64,000 bases of DNA from contig CAVQJL010000008.1 of NCBI GenBank assembly GCA_963712815.1, positions 124,001-188,000 of the forward strand, given 5' to 3'. The translations under genes and the position numbers were made by a program. This document shows, in pieces, positions 46,334 to 54,743 of the stretch. A model generated the notes under the pieces. That model did not search any database. It saw only the letters and a list, made by a program, of their open reading frames with translations, and was not told the DNA's origin. Position 1 is the stretch's first letter, and every line of letters begins with the position of its first letter. Origin of the DNA: RPQJ01 sp963712815. GTDB taxonomy: Bacteria > Pseudomonadota > Gammaproteobacteria > Steroidobacterales > Steroidobacteraceae.

Positions 46334-46864
46334 ATGAAAACGCACGGAATGCTGACGAAGTGGAACGACGACAGGGGCTTCGGGTTTGTCACTCTTCCTC
46401 AGAGCCATGAAGAGATCTTCGTGCACATTTCGGCGTTCCCAAGGGACGGAGTGCGTCCTCGGATCGGCGAGACCATTTCGTTTGAGATTCGCACGGCACC
46501 GGATGGGAGGAAACGCGCTGAGGGTATTGAACGCCCTGGCTCCAAAAAAGCATCAGCGAAGCGCCAGGAACCGAAGAGTGCTCGAGGGCGTAGTCTGGTT
46601 GGCTCGATGTTTACGGGCGCCGCAGTGATCGTGCTCGGCTTTGTAGGGTACAACTCGTACGTCTCGCGCCAAGGGACGAATGCAGCGGCGTCACTATCCA
46701 CTGCCGACGAGACGGCCAGCCAGTCATTCAGATGCGATGGGCGCACGCATTGCTCTCAGATGACATCGTGCGCAGAGGCACGTTGGTTCGTAAAGCACTG
46801 TCCGGGAACGCAAATGGATGGGAATGGGGATGGTGAGCCATGCGAGCAGCAATGGTGCAACTGA
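46334..46864 (+). CDS. Cold-shock domain, membrane helix and Excalibur domain fusion protein
   Basis: This 176-residue protein has three parts. An N-terminal cold-shock domain (1-66) has the RNA-binding motifs GFGFV at 15-19 and IFVHIS at 28-33. A basic linker and one transmembrane helix follow (about 93-110). A C-terminal Excalibur calcium-binding domain (133-175) has paired Cys and the EF-hand-like loop MDGNGDGEPC at 161-170. The nucleic-acid-binding end would face the cytoplasm and the calcium-binding end the periplasm. The function is unknown. An attC-like site follows its stop by 9 bp. Confidence 0.85.
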   Translation: MKTHGMLTKWNDDRGFGFVTLPQSHEEIFVHISAFPRDGVRPRIGETISFEIRTAPDGRKRAEGIERPGSKKASAKRQEPKSARGRSLVGSMFTGAAVIVLGFVGYNSYVSRQGTNAAASLSTADETASQSFRCDGRTHCSQMTSCAEARWFVKHCPGTQMDGNGDGEPCEQQWCN

Positions 46865-46873
46865 CTCGCCGGC

Positions 46874-46932
46874 GTCTAATGGACTCATGCGTGCGACGCG
46901 CGAAAGCGCACGCGCGATGAATGGCGTTAGGC
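46874..46932 (+). other. Integron attC-like recombination site
   Basis: A 59-bp imperfect palindrome begins GTCTAAT (one mismatch to RYYYAAC) and ends GTTAGGC (full match to GTTRRRY). TCAT/ATGA inner boxes lie between, with a GCGC-GAAA-GCGC centre. The size equals the classic 59-base element, and the position just after a CDS stop is that of a gene cassette. No integrase gene is in the window, so it would be a lone attC. Confidence 0.45.
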
Positions 46933-47007
46933 CGTACAAGCGCCGGACCACTGCCCTCGCTTCGCCGTTCGGACTGTCGTCCATCGGCGCACTCAAAGGA
47001 GTCGAGC

Positions 47008-47538
47008 ATGGGTCGATCGATCATCGTCGGTAGTGCCGCAATGCTGCTTGCCACCGCCACAGCCCTGGCCCAACCCGCCCCTCCAGTCCCAGCCGCCCAC
47101 CAACCCGCCGAGGAGTCAGCGGTTCTCGCGGCCCTCGATCGATACGTACGCGCCATCTCCACCCGGGATCTGCGCACCATGGCCGCGATGCAGACGCCCG
47201 ATGGCATGACCTACGTGGCGCGACCCAAGGAGGGCGCCGGCATCGAGATCGTTGGCCGGCCGAGTTCCTATTGGGTCGATCCCGCCCGCGCCGAAGGCCC
47301 CACGCTTCGCGAGCGGTACTGGTCTCCAACGGTGCTGGTTCGCGGGCCGATCGCCGTGGTGTGGGCGCCCTATGAGTTCTGGCAGGACGGCAAGACCAGC
47401 CACTGCGGAGTGGACGTGTTCGACCTCGTGAAGATCGACGGAGAATGGCGGGTGTCGAACTCGATGTGGACGGTCGAGCCCGACGCCTGCACCGAGTTGC
47501 GGCCTGCAGACGCCTCGCAACTGCGCCCTGAAGGCTGA
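47008..47538 (+). CDS. Secreted NTF2-like (SnoaL/DUF4440-type) protein
   Basis: This 176-residue protein has a signal peptide (to about residue 20, ATALA-QP). The mature part has the NTF2-like layout AVLAALDRYVRAISTRDLRT, then a central strand PIAVVWAPYEFW and a final DVFDLVKIDGEWRVSN. No catalytic residues are diagnostic. ATG 47008 follows AAAGGAG. The codon use is less GC-biased than in the flanking catabolic genes. Confidence 0.75.
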   Translation: MGRSIIVGSAAMLLATATALAQPAPPVPAAHQPAEESAVLAALDRYVRAISTRDLRTMAAMQTPDGMTYVARPKEGAGIEIVGRPSSYWVDPARAEGPTLRERYWSPTVLVRGPIAVVWAPYEFWQDGKTSHCGVDVFDLVKIDGEWRVSNSMWTVEPDACTELRPADASQLRPEG

Positions 47539-47596
47539 TGCCAGGCAGACAGAGGCCAGCCGACAGCATTCCTCGCCAGGCTTTTTTCGAACTGAC

Positions 47597-48022
47597 ATGA
47601 ACACTCAAACCTATTTTGAACCAACGCAAGAGTCCGGCCGTGCCCTGTTCGTTCGCGGCATATCCGGTCCCGTCGTGATGCTCAACCTGCTGCGCTTCCG
47701 TGCGGTCGCGGACTATTCCGCCAGTCCCGAGCTGGCTCCTGCAGCGCCCATTTCCGGCGAAGCCGCCTATCGCGTGTACATGGCGCACACACTCCCATAT
47801 CTGCAAGCATCGGGAGGCGAGCTGCTGTTCTATGGCAAGGGCGGCGGGTTCCTGATCGGCCCGAGCGATGAGCGCTGGGATGCGGCGATGCTCGTCCGCC
47901 AATCGAGTATCACGGCGTTCTTCGCATTTGCATCCAATGAAGGCTACCTGTCAGGCATGGGGCATCGCGTTGCCGCGCTGGAAGATTCACGTTTGCTCCC
48001 TTTGGTCGAGGAGCCGGCGTGA
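47597..48022 (+). CDS. DUF1330-like protein
   Basis: This 141-residue soluble protein has the ferredoxin-like alpha/beta barrel pattern VVMLNLLRFRAVADY and AAYRVYMAHTLPYLQASGGE, as in DUF1330/dimeric barrel proteins of unknown function. No ribosome site is obvious. Its stop overlaps the GTG of the GrpB-family gene, and GAGGAG inside its 3' end serves that gene. Confidence 0.75.
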   Translation: MNTQTYFEPTQESGRALFVRGISGPVVMLNLLRFRAVADYSASPELAPAAPISGEAAYRVYMAHTLPYLQASGGELLFYGKGGGFLIGPSDERWDAAMLVRQSSITAFFAFASNEGYLSGMGHRVAALEDSRLLPLVEEPA

Positions 48023-48636
48023 CCATGCCTTCGAGCCGAGTGCGGGGTGAGGTGCAGGACGCCGCGGGCGGGGCCCGCACGTCGCCGGTTGGGTTTCACG
48101 AGACACGCATGCCGAAGTTCCAGCTTCTCGAATACCAGGACGAGTGGCCCTTCCGGTTCCAACTCGTGGCCGCCGAACTGATCGCTGTGTTCCCGTCATC
48201 CGGCGTCGCGGTCGAGCACATCGGAAGCACCGCTGTGCCAGGGCTGTGTGCGAAACCCGTGCTGGACATTCTGGTGGGCGTAGGCAGCCTCCGCGATGCC
48301 GAAGAACGTCGATACGACTTGGCAGCGCTGGGTTACGCGTACAGGGGCGAGTACGAGGCTAGGCTACCGGGGCGCCGGTACTTCGTCAGGGCGGAAGGAC
48401 CGACACTTCGGGTGCATGTGCACTGTGTCGTTCGCGGAGGCAGTCTTTGGCAGCAGCACATCGAGTTTCGGGACATGCTACGCCGCAGCCCGGCACTCCT
48501 TCGGGAGTACGCTGCCCTGAAGCGAAGCCTTGCGGCGGTGCACGCGGAAGACAAGAGTGCCTACACTGAAGCCAAGGCACCATTCATACAACGAGTCCTG
48601 GCGGCTGCGACGCGGTCGGCCCGGCTCGAACGCTAG
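48019..48636 (+). CDS. GrpB-family nucleotidyltransferase-like protein
   Basis: This 205-residue protein belongs to the GrpB family (COG2320), a nucleotidyltransferase-fold group. The signature is VEHIGSTAVPGLCAKPVLDI (about 65-85), with later KPVLDILVGV. GTG 48019 has GAGGAG 5 bp upstream and overlaps the previous stop. However, homologues normally begin at a segment like MPKFQLLEYQDEWP, which here starts at 48109, so the first 30 residues may be an extension. The cellular role is unknown. Confidence 0.82.
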   Translation: MTMPSSRVRGEVQDAAGGARTSPVGFHETRMPKFQLLEYQDEWPFRFQLVAAELIAVFPSSGVAVEHIGSTAVPGLCAKPVLDILVGVGSLRDAEERRYDLAALGYAYRGEYEARLPGRRYFVRAEGPTLRVHVHCVVRGGSLWQQHIEFRDMLRRSPALLREYAALKRSLAAVHAEDKSAYTEAKAPFIQRVLAAATRSARLER

Positions 48637-48641
48637 GCGTC

Positions 48642-49046
48642 ATGGTCCAAAGTCCTCGCAGGTATTCGCAGGCGACCGATGCCGACGAGGCATGGGTGAT
48701 CTTTCGCCTCAGCTCGACTCCGATCGGGACGGAGGAAGACGGTGATCTTCACTGCGTTGCGCTGATGGATGTCGCAACCGGGTTCCTGCTTGGCATCGAA
48801 ATGGTGCCCGTCGAGGCCACTGACACGCTTGGCTCCGCCGCTCCGAGCCTGCTCGGGCGTGCGAGGGAGCGGGGATACGCAGCTGGGCGTCTTGTCGTTC
48901 CGGCCAGCGGAATGTCGGCAGGGATTTCCACGCTCGCCATGTCGATGCGAATGCAGGTTGATGAAGCCGCGGACGCCGACCTGGCGGAACTCCTGGAAGA
49001 GCCTCGGAGCAGCTTCGCCGAACGCTTCGGTGGCAAGCTTCAATGA
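48642..49046 (+). CDS. Hypothetical protein
   Basis: This 134-residue acidic soluble protein contains LHCVALMDVATGFLLGIEMV and a long helical tail. I do not recognise the family. ATG 48642 is 5 bp after the GrpB stop, with no ribosome site, so translation would depend on coupling. Residues past the stop in another frame (49030-49305) look coding, so the gene may be truncated by a frameshift. Confidence 0.5.
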   Translation: MVQSPRRYSQATDADEAWVIFRLSSTPIGTEEDGDLHCVALMDVATGFLLGIEMVPVEATDTLGSAAPSLLGRARERGYAAGRLVVPASGMSAGISTLAMSMRMQVDEAADADLAELLEEPRSSFAERFGGKLQ

Positions 49047-49305
49047 CGAGGCCGACTTTGTATCCGCAGCAGACATCGATGCCAATGCGGGACGGACGAG
49101 CGAATCGCAGGAAATCCACTGGAAGCGAACTCTTGTCGAAGCTGCGGCAATCGTTGCGAGCATACCGTTTGCGTTCGTCATTGATGCGAGGTGGCAGGGA
49201 CGGGTCGTAGGCCGTCTCGTCAGCGCCCGCCCCCCCCCTGCAGGTCGCCGTCCCTCTGTCGTCCGATGGCTTTTCCATACGACATATGGGACGCTGGCGC
49301 CGTGA
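49030..49305 (+). pseudogene. Possible frameshifted continuation of the hypothetical gene
   Basis: In the +1 frame from 49030 an amino-acid composition typical of coding sequence appears (SFNDEADFVSAADIDANAG, then HWKRTLVEAAAIVASIPFAF) and runs to TAA-free sequence until 49305. A GTG at 49030 could start it, but there is no ribosome site. Either it continues the preceding gene after an indel, or it is a chance frame. Between 49306 and 49335 only the leader of the next gene is seen. Confidence 0.25.
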
Positions 49306-49335
49306 ACAAAAGTGACGTTCACGGGGAGGACACAA

Positions 49336-49782
49336 ATGCATGGTCGTTGCCTGATCGCCATCATGGCGCTTGTCTGGCAAGTTGAAGTGCATGCGGCCGA
49401 TACGCTCGGCAACGGTGCCGTCGCTGACCAGCGACGCCTCGGCACGGCTGAATTGATGCTGCTCTGTGCCGGCGGCGCCCCCATCGACATGGGAGTGGCT
49501 GCCCAGAAGTACTCCTGCCTCCACTACCTGCAAGGCTTCATCGACGCCCATGTAACGGCAATGGGCCGGCTGCGGTGGGCCGCGTCCGAGGATCCGTCGA
49601 TCACGCTGCCGAAGAACGCCGTTTCCTGCGTCAGCCGCGAGCGGGTCACGCCGGCCGTGCTGATCGAACTGCTGAACAAGCGCTACTCCACGATGACCGC
49701 GCTCGCGCGCCATCCGAACGCGGACGGGGCGCTCACGCGGATCCTGATCGAGGTCTATCCCTGCAAGTGGGACCCGGACTAG
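49336..49782 (+). CDS. Secreted Rap1a/Tai-like protein
   Basis: This 148-residue protein has a signal peptide (to about residue 20, VEVHA-AD). The mature part matches the Rap1a/Tai immunity family layout: ELMLLCAGG, then SCLHYLQGFIDAH, a Cys before RVTPAVLIELLNKRY, and a final VYPCKW. The four Cys would form two disulfides. In type VI secretion, such proteins neutralise amidase effectors, but no effector or secretion gene is nearby. ATG 49336 follows GGGGAGG; an earlier ATG at 49312 lacks one. Confidence 0.72.
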   Translation: MHGRCLIAIMALVWQVEVHAADTLGNGAVADQRRLGTAELMLLCAGGAPIDMGVAAQKYSCLHYLQGFIDAHVTAMGRLRWAASEDPSITLPKNAVSCVSRERVTPAVLIELLNKRYSTMTALARHPNADGALTRILIEVYPCKWDPD

Positions 49783-49840
49783 CGCATCGAGCATGGATGT
49801 GCGCGCCTGCGCTGCGAGCGCTGACGCGGAGGACGACCCA

Positions 49841-50242
49841 ATGATCAAGGGCCAATGCAACTGCGACGCGATCGAATACGAGATCGACGCCGACCTCCCC
49901 GGCATCTTCGTCTGCCACTGCTCCATCTGCCGTCGCTCCACCGGTAGCAGCGGCATCGCGGTGGTGGTGTTCCCGAAGGACCGGTTCCGCTGGATTCGCG
50001 GCGAGGAATTCGTCACGAGCTGGAAGAAGCCCGGCGCGGACTGGGAGAAGTGGTTCTGCCGCGTCTGCGGCTCGCCCGTGCCGGGCGAGAACGACCCGAA
50101 GACGATGTTCGCGCCGGCGGGCTGCCTCACCGAGGGCGCCGAGGCGCTCAAGGTGATCCACCACGTGTGGGTCGGCTCGAAGGCCGCGTGGGACGAGATC
50201 GGCGACGCGGGGATACGACATGCCGAGGGCTTCCGGGCCTGA
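49841..50242 (+). CDS. GFA family (glutathione-dependent formaldehyde-activating enzyme-like) zinc protein
   Basis: This 133-residue protein has the Cys pattern of the GFA/CENP-V fold: Cys6 and Cys8 (QCNCDAIEY), Cys25, Cys27 and Cys30 (CHCSICRR), and a later CRVCGS. These bind zinc. Family members are linked to S-hydroxymethylglutathione formation, but most are uncharacterised. ATG 49841 follows GGAGG. A formaldehyde link to the demethylation cluster 4 kb upstream is possible but speculative. Confidence 0.85.
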   Translation: MIKGQCNCDAIEYEIDADLPGIFVCHCSICRRSTGSSGIAVVVFPKDRFRWIRGEEFVTSWKKPGADWEKWFCRVCGSPVPGENDPKTMFAPAGCLTEGAEALKVIHHVWVGSKAAWDEIGDAGIRHAEGFRA

Positions 50243-50280
50243 GGGACGCGTCCGGCTCGGGCCGACAGGGGGCGGGCATC

Positions 50281-51318
50281 ATGGTTCTTCGCGAACTGCT
50301 GGGCGTCGAGCTTCCAGTCATCCAGGCGCCGATGGCCGGCGTGCAGGGCAGTGCCCTGGCCGCGGCCGTTTCAGAGGCTGGCGGCCTGGGTTCGCTGCCG
50401 TGTGCGCTGCTCGATCCGCCCTCGATTCGCAGCGAGATTCGGGCCACCCAGGCGCAGACCCGCCGACCCTTCAACGTCAATTTCTTCTGTCACGCAGTGT
50501 CGCCGCCCGACGCAAACCACGAAGCTGCGTGGCGGGAGGCGCTGTCTCCCTATTACCGCGAGCTCGGCATCGACTCCGCCAGCATTCGGGCGGGCGCATC
50601 GATTGCACCTGTGAGTTCCGACGCGATTGCAGCTCTGGCCGACTCACCGCCGGCGGTCGTGAGCTTCCACTTCGGGCTGCCCTCGCCGGAGTTGCTCCGG
50701 CAGGTTCGCGCCCTCGGGTGCCGGCTCGTTTCCTCCGCGACGACCGTGGGCGAGGCACGCTGGCTCGAAGCGCAGGGTGTCGATGCGATCATCGCGCAAG
50801 GACTCGAGGCCGGAGGCCATCGCGGCATGTTCATGTCGGCAGACCTGAGCACCCAAGCCGGCACGTTCGCGCTGCTGCCGCAAGTGGTTCGCGCAGTGAG
50901 GGTCCCCGTGATCGCAGCCGGCGGTATCAGCGATGCCCGGGGCGTGGCCGCCGCCATGGCTCTCGGCGCTGCGGCAGTACAGGTCGGAACCGCCTACCTG
51001 CTTTGCCCGGAAGCCAGCACGGGCCCGCTGTATCGCACCGCACTCCGTAGCGACGCCGCGCACCACACGGCGGTCACGAACGTCTTTTCCGGGCGTCCAG
51101 CCCGGGCAATCATGAACCGCATCATTCGCGAGCTCGGTCCGATGAGTGCGGTCGCCCCCGGGTTTCCAGCGGCGCTCCCCGCGCTGGCTCCGCTGCGCGC
51201 GAAGGCCGAGAGCCAGGGCTCGGGTGATTTCTCTGCGTTCTGGTGTGGCCAGAATCCCGGTGGCTGCAGGGAGATCCCCGCAGCAGCGCTCACGCAGCAG
51301 CTCGCGGCGAGGCTCTAG
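50281..51318 (+). CDS. Nitronate monooxygenase-family FMN enzyme
   Basis: This 345-residue TIM-barrel flavoprotein has the 2-nitropropane dioxygenase pattern: VIQAPMAGVQGSALAAAVSEAG at the N-terminus, VDAIIAQGLEAGGHRGMF with the catalytic-region His, IAAGGISDARGVAAAMALGA for phosphate binding, and VQVGTAYLLCPEA. It would oxidise alkyl nitronates such as propionate 3-nitronate. ATG 50281 follows a G-rich site. It is convergent with the S9 peptidase. Confidence 0.9.
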   Translation: MVLRELLGVELPVIQAPMAGVQGSALAAAVSEAGGLGSLPCALLDPPSIRSEIRATQAQTRRPFNVNFFCHAVSPPDANHEAAWREALSPYYRELGIDSASIRAGASIAPVSSDAIAALADSPPAVVSFHFGLPSPELLRQVRALGCRLVSSATTVGEARWLEAQGVDAIIAQGLEAGGHRGMFMSADLSTQAGTFALLPQVVRAVRVPVIAAGGISDARGVAAAMALGAAAVQVGTAYLLCPEASTGPLYRTALRSDAAHHTAVTNVFSGRPARAIMNRIIRELGPMSAVAPGFPAALPALAPLRAKAESQGSGDFSAFWCGQNPGGCREIPAAALTQQLAARL

Positions 51319-51341
51319 ACCCGCCCGCGCCGCACGACGGC

Positions 51342-53342
51342 TCAGGGCTCGAGGTACCGGCCGAACCACCCGACCAGTCGTCCGAGCCGGTCGCGCAGGT
51401 AGCTCGGTACCGTGATTGCGTGGTTCTCGCCCGGATAGACGACGAGCTGCGTCGGCACGTCGCGCGTGCGCAGGGCCTGGTACATCTGCTCGGTGCCCTG
51501 GCAGGGCACGTTGAAGTCGTCTTCCGCACAGTAGAACAGCGTCGGCGTCGCGATGCGCCCGGCCTCGAGGAACGGGTAGCTCAGTCGGTCCCATGCCTCG
51601 CGCGTGCGCCACGGAAGCCCAAGCTCGAGGTCGTACTCGCGGGTGTACATGTCGTGGCCGTACAGGGCGATGAAGTTCGAAGCGCCCGCCCCGCTCACCG
51701 CCGCCTTGAAGCGTCCGTCGCTGGCGATGACGTAGTTGGTGAGGATGCCGCCGTAGCTACGCCCACCGACGCCGAGCCGCTCCGGATCCGCGACGCCGAT
51801 CGCGACGGCGTGGTCCACGGCGGCCAGCACGTCCTGCACGTCCTTGTTGCCCCAGTCGGCGTAGATCGCGCGGGCAAAATCGAAGCCCCGGCCCGAGCTG
51901 CCGCGCGGATTGGGCGCGATCACGGCGTAGCCGGCGGCCGCATACGCCTGCCAGTCCGGCATGAACTCGTGGCTGTACTGGTACACGGGCCCACCGTGCA
52001 GCCTGAGGATCGTGGGGTAGCGGCGGCCGGCCACGTAGTCGAGCGGCTTCACCAGGAAGCCGTGGATCTCCGTGCCGTCGGCACTCCTGAAGCTCACGTC
52101 CTCGACCGGTGCCAGGCGCTTCGCGGCCAGCCATTCGTTGTGCGCGCCGAGTGCGCGCAGGCCGCGCGGCTCGACGGCTGCGAGATCCGCCGGGCGATCG
52201 TCGCCGCCGCCGAGCACCACGAGCCGGTCGCCGGACGCCGCGAAGTCCACGTCGAATCGCGGCCCGTTCGTGAGCGGCGTGACGCGCCCGTCAACCGGCG
52301 TCACCTGCGAGAGATGCGTGACGCGGCTGTCCTCCACGAGCACGAAGACGCTTCGGCCGTCCTTCGACCAGCGTGGCTTGGCGAACCATCGATCGAGGTC
52401 CGTGGCCAGGGTCTCCTTGCCGCTCGCGACGTCCACCACCGCGAGCCGCGCGGGCGCGTAATAGACCCACTTGTCCTCGCCGCCCTGCAGGTAGGCGATG
52501 CGCTTGCCGTCGGGCGACCACGCCGGTCGCGACCCCCAGGCCGGGTCGAGGTCGGCCCCCTCGAAGCGCGTGAGCTGGCGCTCGACGGCGCCGGCCCGCG
52601 GCTCGATCAGGTGGATGTCGAAGTTCAGGTGGCGATCCGGGTCCGCGCCCCGCTTCGTGACGTACGCGATCTGCGTCCCGTCGGGCGACCACGCGGGGAG
52701 GTCCTCGTCGTGATCGCCGGGCGTCAGCAGCTCGGCCTTGCCGGTCGCCACGTCCACCACGTAGAGGTGCCGACGGCGATGGTCGAGATAGCCCGTGCCG
52801 TCCTCCTTGAACCAGTAGCGGTCGGTCACGATCGGCGGCGGGTGCTTCGGCTTCGGCGCGCCCGCGGGGCGCACCGGGTCCCACGCGATGACCGCGAGCC
52901 GCTTGCCGTCGGGCGACCAGTCGTAATCCTCGACGCCCTCGGGCAGCTCGGTCACGCGCCGCGCCTCGCCGCCCAGCGTGGGCATGAGCCACACCTGCGT
53001 CTTTGCGTCCTCGCCGCCGCGGTCCGACAGGAACGCGAGCGCGCCGCCGTCTGGCGACCATCGAGGCAGCCACTCGCTGTGCTTCGGCGTGTGCGTGAGC
53101 TGCACGCGGTCGCGACCGTCGTAGCGGACCCGCCAGAGGTCGGACTGGCGCTTGTCCGCCTCGACGTTCGTGGTCGTCACGCTGTAGACGAGGTGCTCGC
53201 CGTCGGGTGACAGCGCCGGCTCCGCGACGTCCGCGATCCGGTCGAGGTCGGCCGGATCGAACCGGTCGGCCGGTGCCTCCGCGTATGCGTCCGGCACGAA
53301 CAGCAGGGCGAGCAGGCCGGTCAGGTATCGCGTCATTCTCAT
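51342..53342 (-). CDS. Secreted S9 family peptidase (acylaminoacyl-peptidase/dipeptidyl-peptidase-like)
   Basis: This 666-residue protein has a signal peptide (to about residue 21, DAYA-EA). An N-terminal beta-propeller has repeated WSPDG motifs (for example around 95, 143, 218 and 270). A C-terminal alpha/beta-hydrolase domain has Ser529 in GGRSYGG, Asp in CAEDDFN and His in GENHAI as the triad. It would degrade oligopeptides in the periplasm or outside. It is followed on the same strand by, and may be separate from, the aminotransferase-AmpG-xthA group. Confidence 0.92.
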   Translation of the reverse strand: MRMTRYLTGLLALLFVPDAYAEAPADRFDPADLDRIADVAEPALSPDGEHLVYSVTTTNVEADKRQSDLWRVRYDGRDRVQLTHTPKHSEWLPRWSPDGGALAFLSDRGGEDAKTQVWLMPTLGGEARRVTELPEGVEDYDWSPDGKRLAVIAWDPVRPAGAPKPKHPPPIVTDRYWFKEDGTGYLDHRRRHLYVVDVATGKAELLTPGDHDEDLPAWSPDGTQIAYVTKRGADPDRHLNFDIHLIEPRAGAVERQLTRFEGADLDPAWGSRPAWSPDGKRIAYLQGGEDKWVYYAPARLAVVDVASGKETLATDLDRWFAKPRWSKDGRSVFVLVEDSRVTHLSQVTPVDGRVTPLTNGPRFDVDFAASGDRLVVLGGGDDRPADLAAVEPRGLRALGAHNEWLAAKRLAPVEDVSFRSADGTEIHGFLVKPLDYVAGRRYPTILRLHGGPVYQYSHEFMPDWQAYAAAGYAVIAPNPRGSSGRGFDFARAIYADWGNKDVQDVLAAVDHAVAIGVADPERLGVGGRSYGGILTNYVIASDGRFKAAVSGAGASNFIALYGHDMYTREYDLELGLPWRTREAWDRLSYPFLEAGRIATPTLFYCAEDDFNVPCQGTEQMYQALRTRDVPTQLVVYPGENHAITVPSYLRDRLGRLVGWFGRYLEP

Positions 53343-53387
53343 TCCTTCGAATCGCTGGGTTTCACGGCCGCCGACTGCGCATGGGTA

Positions 53388-54716
53388 TCAGGCGCTCGTG
53401 CCGCTCATCGCCTCGTCTAGGCTGGTGCGCAGCAGGCCCACGGCCTCGTCCACCTCGGCCTCGCTCACCGACAGCGGCGGCATGAAGCGCACGGTGCTCG
53501 TGCCGCAGGTCAGCAGCAGCAGGCCGTTGTAATAAGCCCGCGTGACGACGTCGTCGCACAGCTTGCGCGCCGGGGTGCGGGCCGCGTCGTCCTCGACGAG
53601 CTCCATGCCGATCATGAGGCCCTTGCCACGCACCTCGCCGATGCAGGGGTACTCGCGCGCGAGCTCGTCGAGGCGGCGCATGAAGTGCGCCCCGACCCTG
53701 GCCGCGTTGGCCGCGAACTCGCTCCTCACGAGGTCGAGGGTCGCGATCGCCGCCGCGCAGGTCACCGGGTTGCCGCCGAACGTGTTGCCGTGCGCCCCGC
53801 GCTTCCAACGCTCCATCACGCTGCGCTTCGCCACGACCGCGCCGATCGGCAGGCCCGAACCGAGGCCCTTCGCCGTCGTCAGGATGTCCGGCCGCACGCC
53901 CCAGTGCTCGCAGGCGAACATCCGGCCCGTGCGGCCGACGCCCGATTGCACCTCGTCGAAGACGAGCAGGATGCCGTGCTGGTCGCAGAGTTCGCGCAGG
54001 CCGGCGAGGAAGCCGTCGGGCGGCACGAGATAGCCGCCCTCGCCCTGGATCGGCTCGACCAGGATCGCCGCGACCTCGGACGGCGGCACGTTGCGCTCGA
54101 ACAGCATGCGGATGTAGTCGAGCACGGCCCGTCCCTGGTCGGGGCCTGCGAGCAGCGGACGGTAAGTGTTCGGATACGGGACGTGCGTGACGCCGGGCAT
54201 CGTCGGCGCGAAGCCCTGCTGCTGCGTGTACTTGCTCGAGGTGAACGACAGCGAACCCATGGTGCGCCCGTGGAAGCCGCCGAGGAAGCCGATGAAGCGC
54301 GGCCGCCCGGTGACGAAGCGCGCGAGCTTGAGCGCGCCCTCGACCGACTCGGTGCCGGACTGGCACAGGAAGCTCATCACCGGCTCGCCCATCGGGGCGA
54401 CCGCCGCGAGGCGCTCCGCCAGCGCGACCATGTTCTCGTGCCAGTAGTCGCTGGAGATGTGCAGGAACCTCTCCGCCGCCTGCTTCACGGCCTCGACCAC
54501 GACGGGGTGCGCGTGGCCGGTGGCGCACACGGCGATGCCCGAGGCGAAATCGAGGAAGCGGTTGCCGTCCACGTCCCACACTTCGGTGCCGCGCCCGTGG
54601 GAGATCGCGAAGGGGTAGTCGCGCGGGTAGGACGGCGAGATGACCGCGGCGTCGCGCGCGATCAGTGCCCGCGCCTTCGGCCCGGGCAGTTCGGTCTTGA
54701 TGTGGGGATTCGGCAC
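53388..54716 (-). CDS. Class III PLP-dependent aminotransferase (4-aminobutyrate aminotransferase-like)
   Basis: This 442-residue fold-type I aminotransferase has SGTESVEGALKLAR (120-133) for phosphate binding, GGFHGRTMGS, the Asp in LVFDEVQSGVGRTG (251-264) and the Schiff-base Lys283 in TTAKGLGSGLP. Its closest known functions are 4-aminobutyrate or acetylornithine-type omega-amino group transfer; the amino donor is not predictable. It lies downstream of the AmpG-like gene with a 27-bp gap. Confidence 0.88.
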   Translation of the reverse strand: MPNPHIKTELPGPKARALIARDAAVISPSYPRDYPFAISHGRGTEVWDVDGNRFLDFASGIAVCATGHAHPVVVEAVKQAAERFLHISSDYWHENMVALAERLAAVAPMGEPVMSFLCQSGTESVEGALKLARFVTGRPRFIGFLGGFHGRTMGSLSFTSSKYTQQQGFAPTMPGVTHVPYPNTYRPLLAGPDQGRAVLDYIRMLFERNVPPSEVAAILVEPIQGEGGYLVPPDGFLAGLRELCDQHGILLVFDEVQSGVGRTGRMFACEHWGVRPDILTTAKGLGSGLPIGAVVAKRSVMERWKRGAHGNTFGGNPVTCAAAIATLDLVRSEFAANAARVGAHFMRRLDELAREYPCIGEVRGKGLMIGMELVEDDAARTPARKLCDDVVTRAYYNGLLLLTCGTSTVRFMPPLSVSEAEVDEAVGLLRTSLDEAMSGTSA

Positions 54717-54743
54717 GGTGGACTCCTGGGGACCGGATCTCGC

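Noticed and set aside
48020..48108. An attC-like site around GTTGGGT near 48090 between DUF1330 and GrpB
   Set aside because: Only short CCGGCG/CGCCGG arms pair and the left core is absent. The stretch also lies in the predicted GrpB reading frame.
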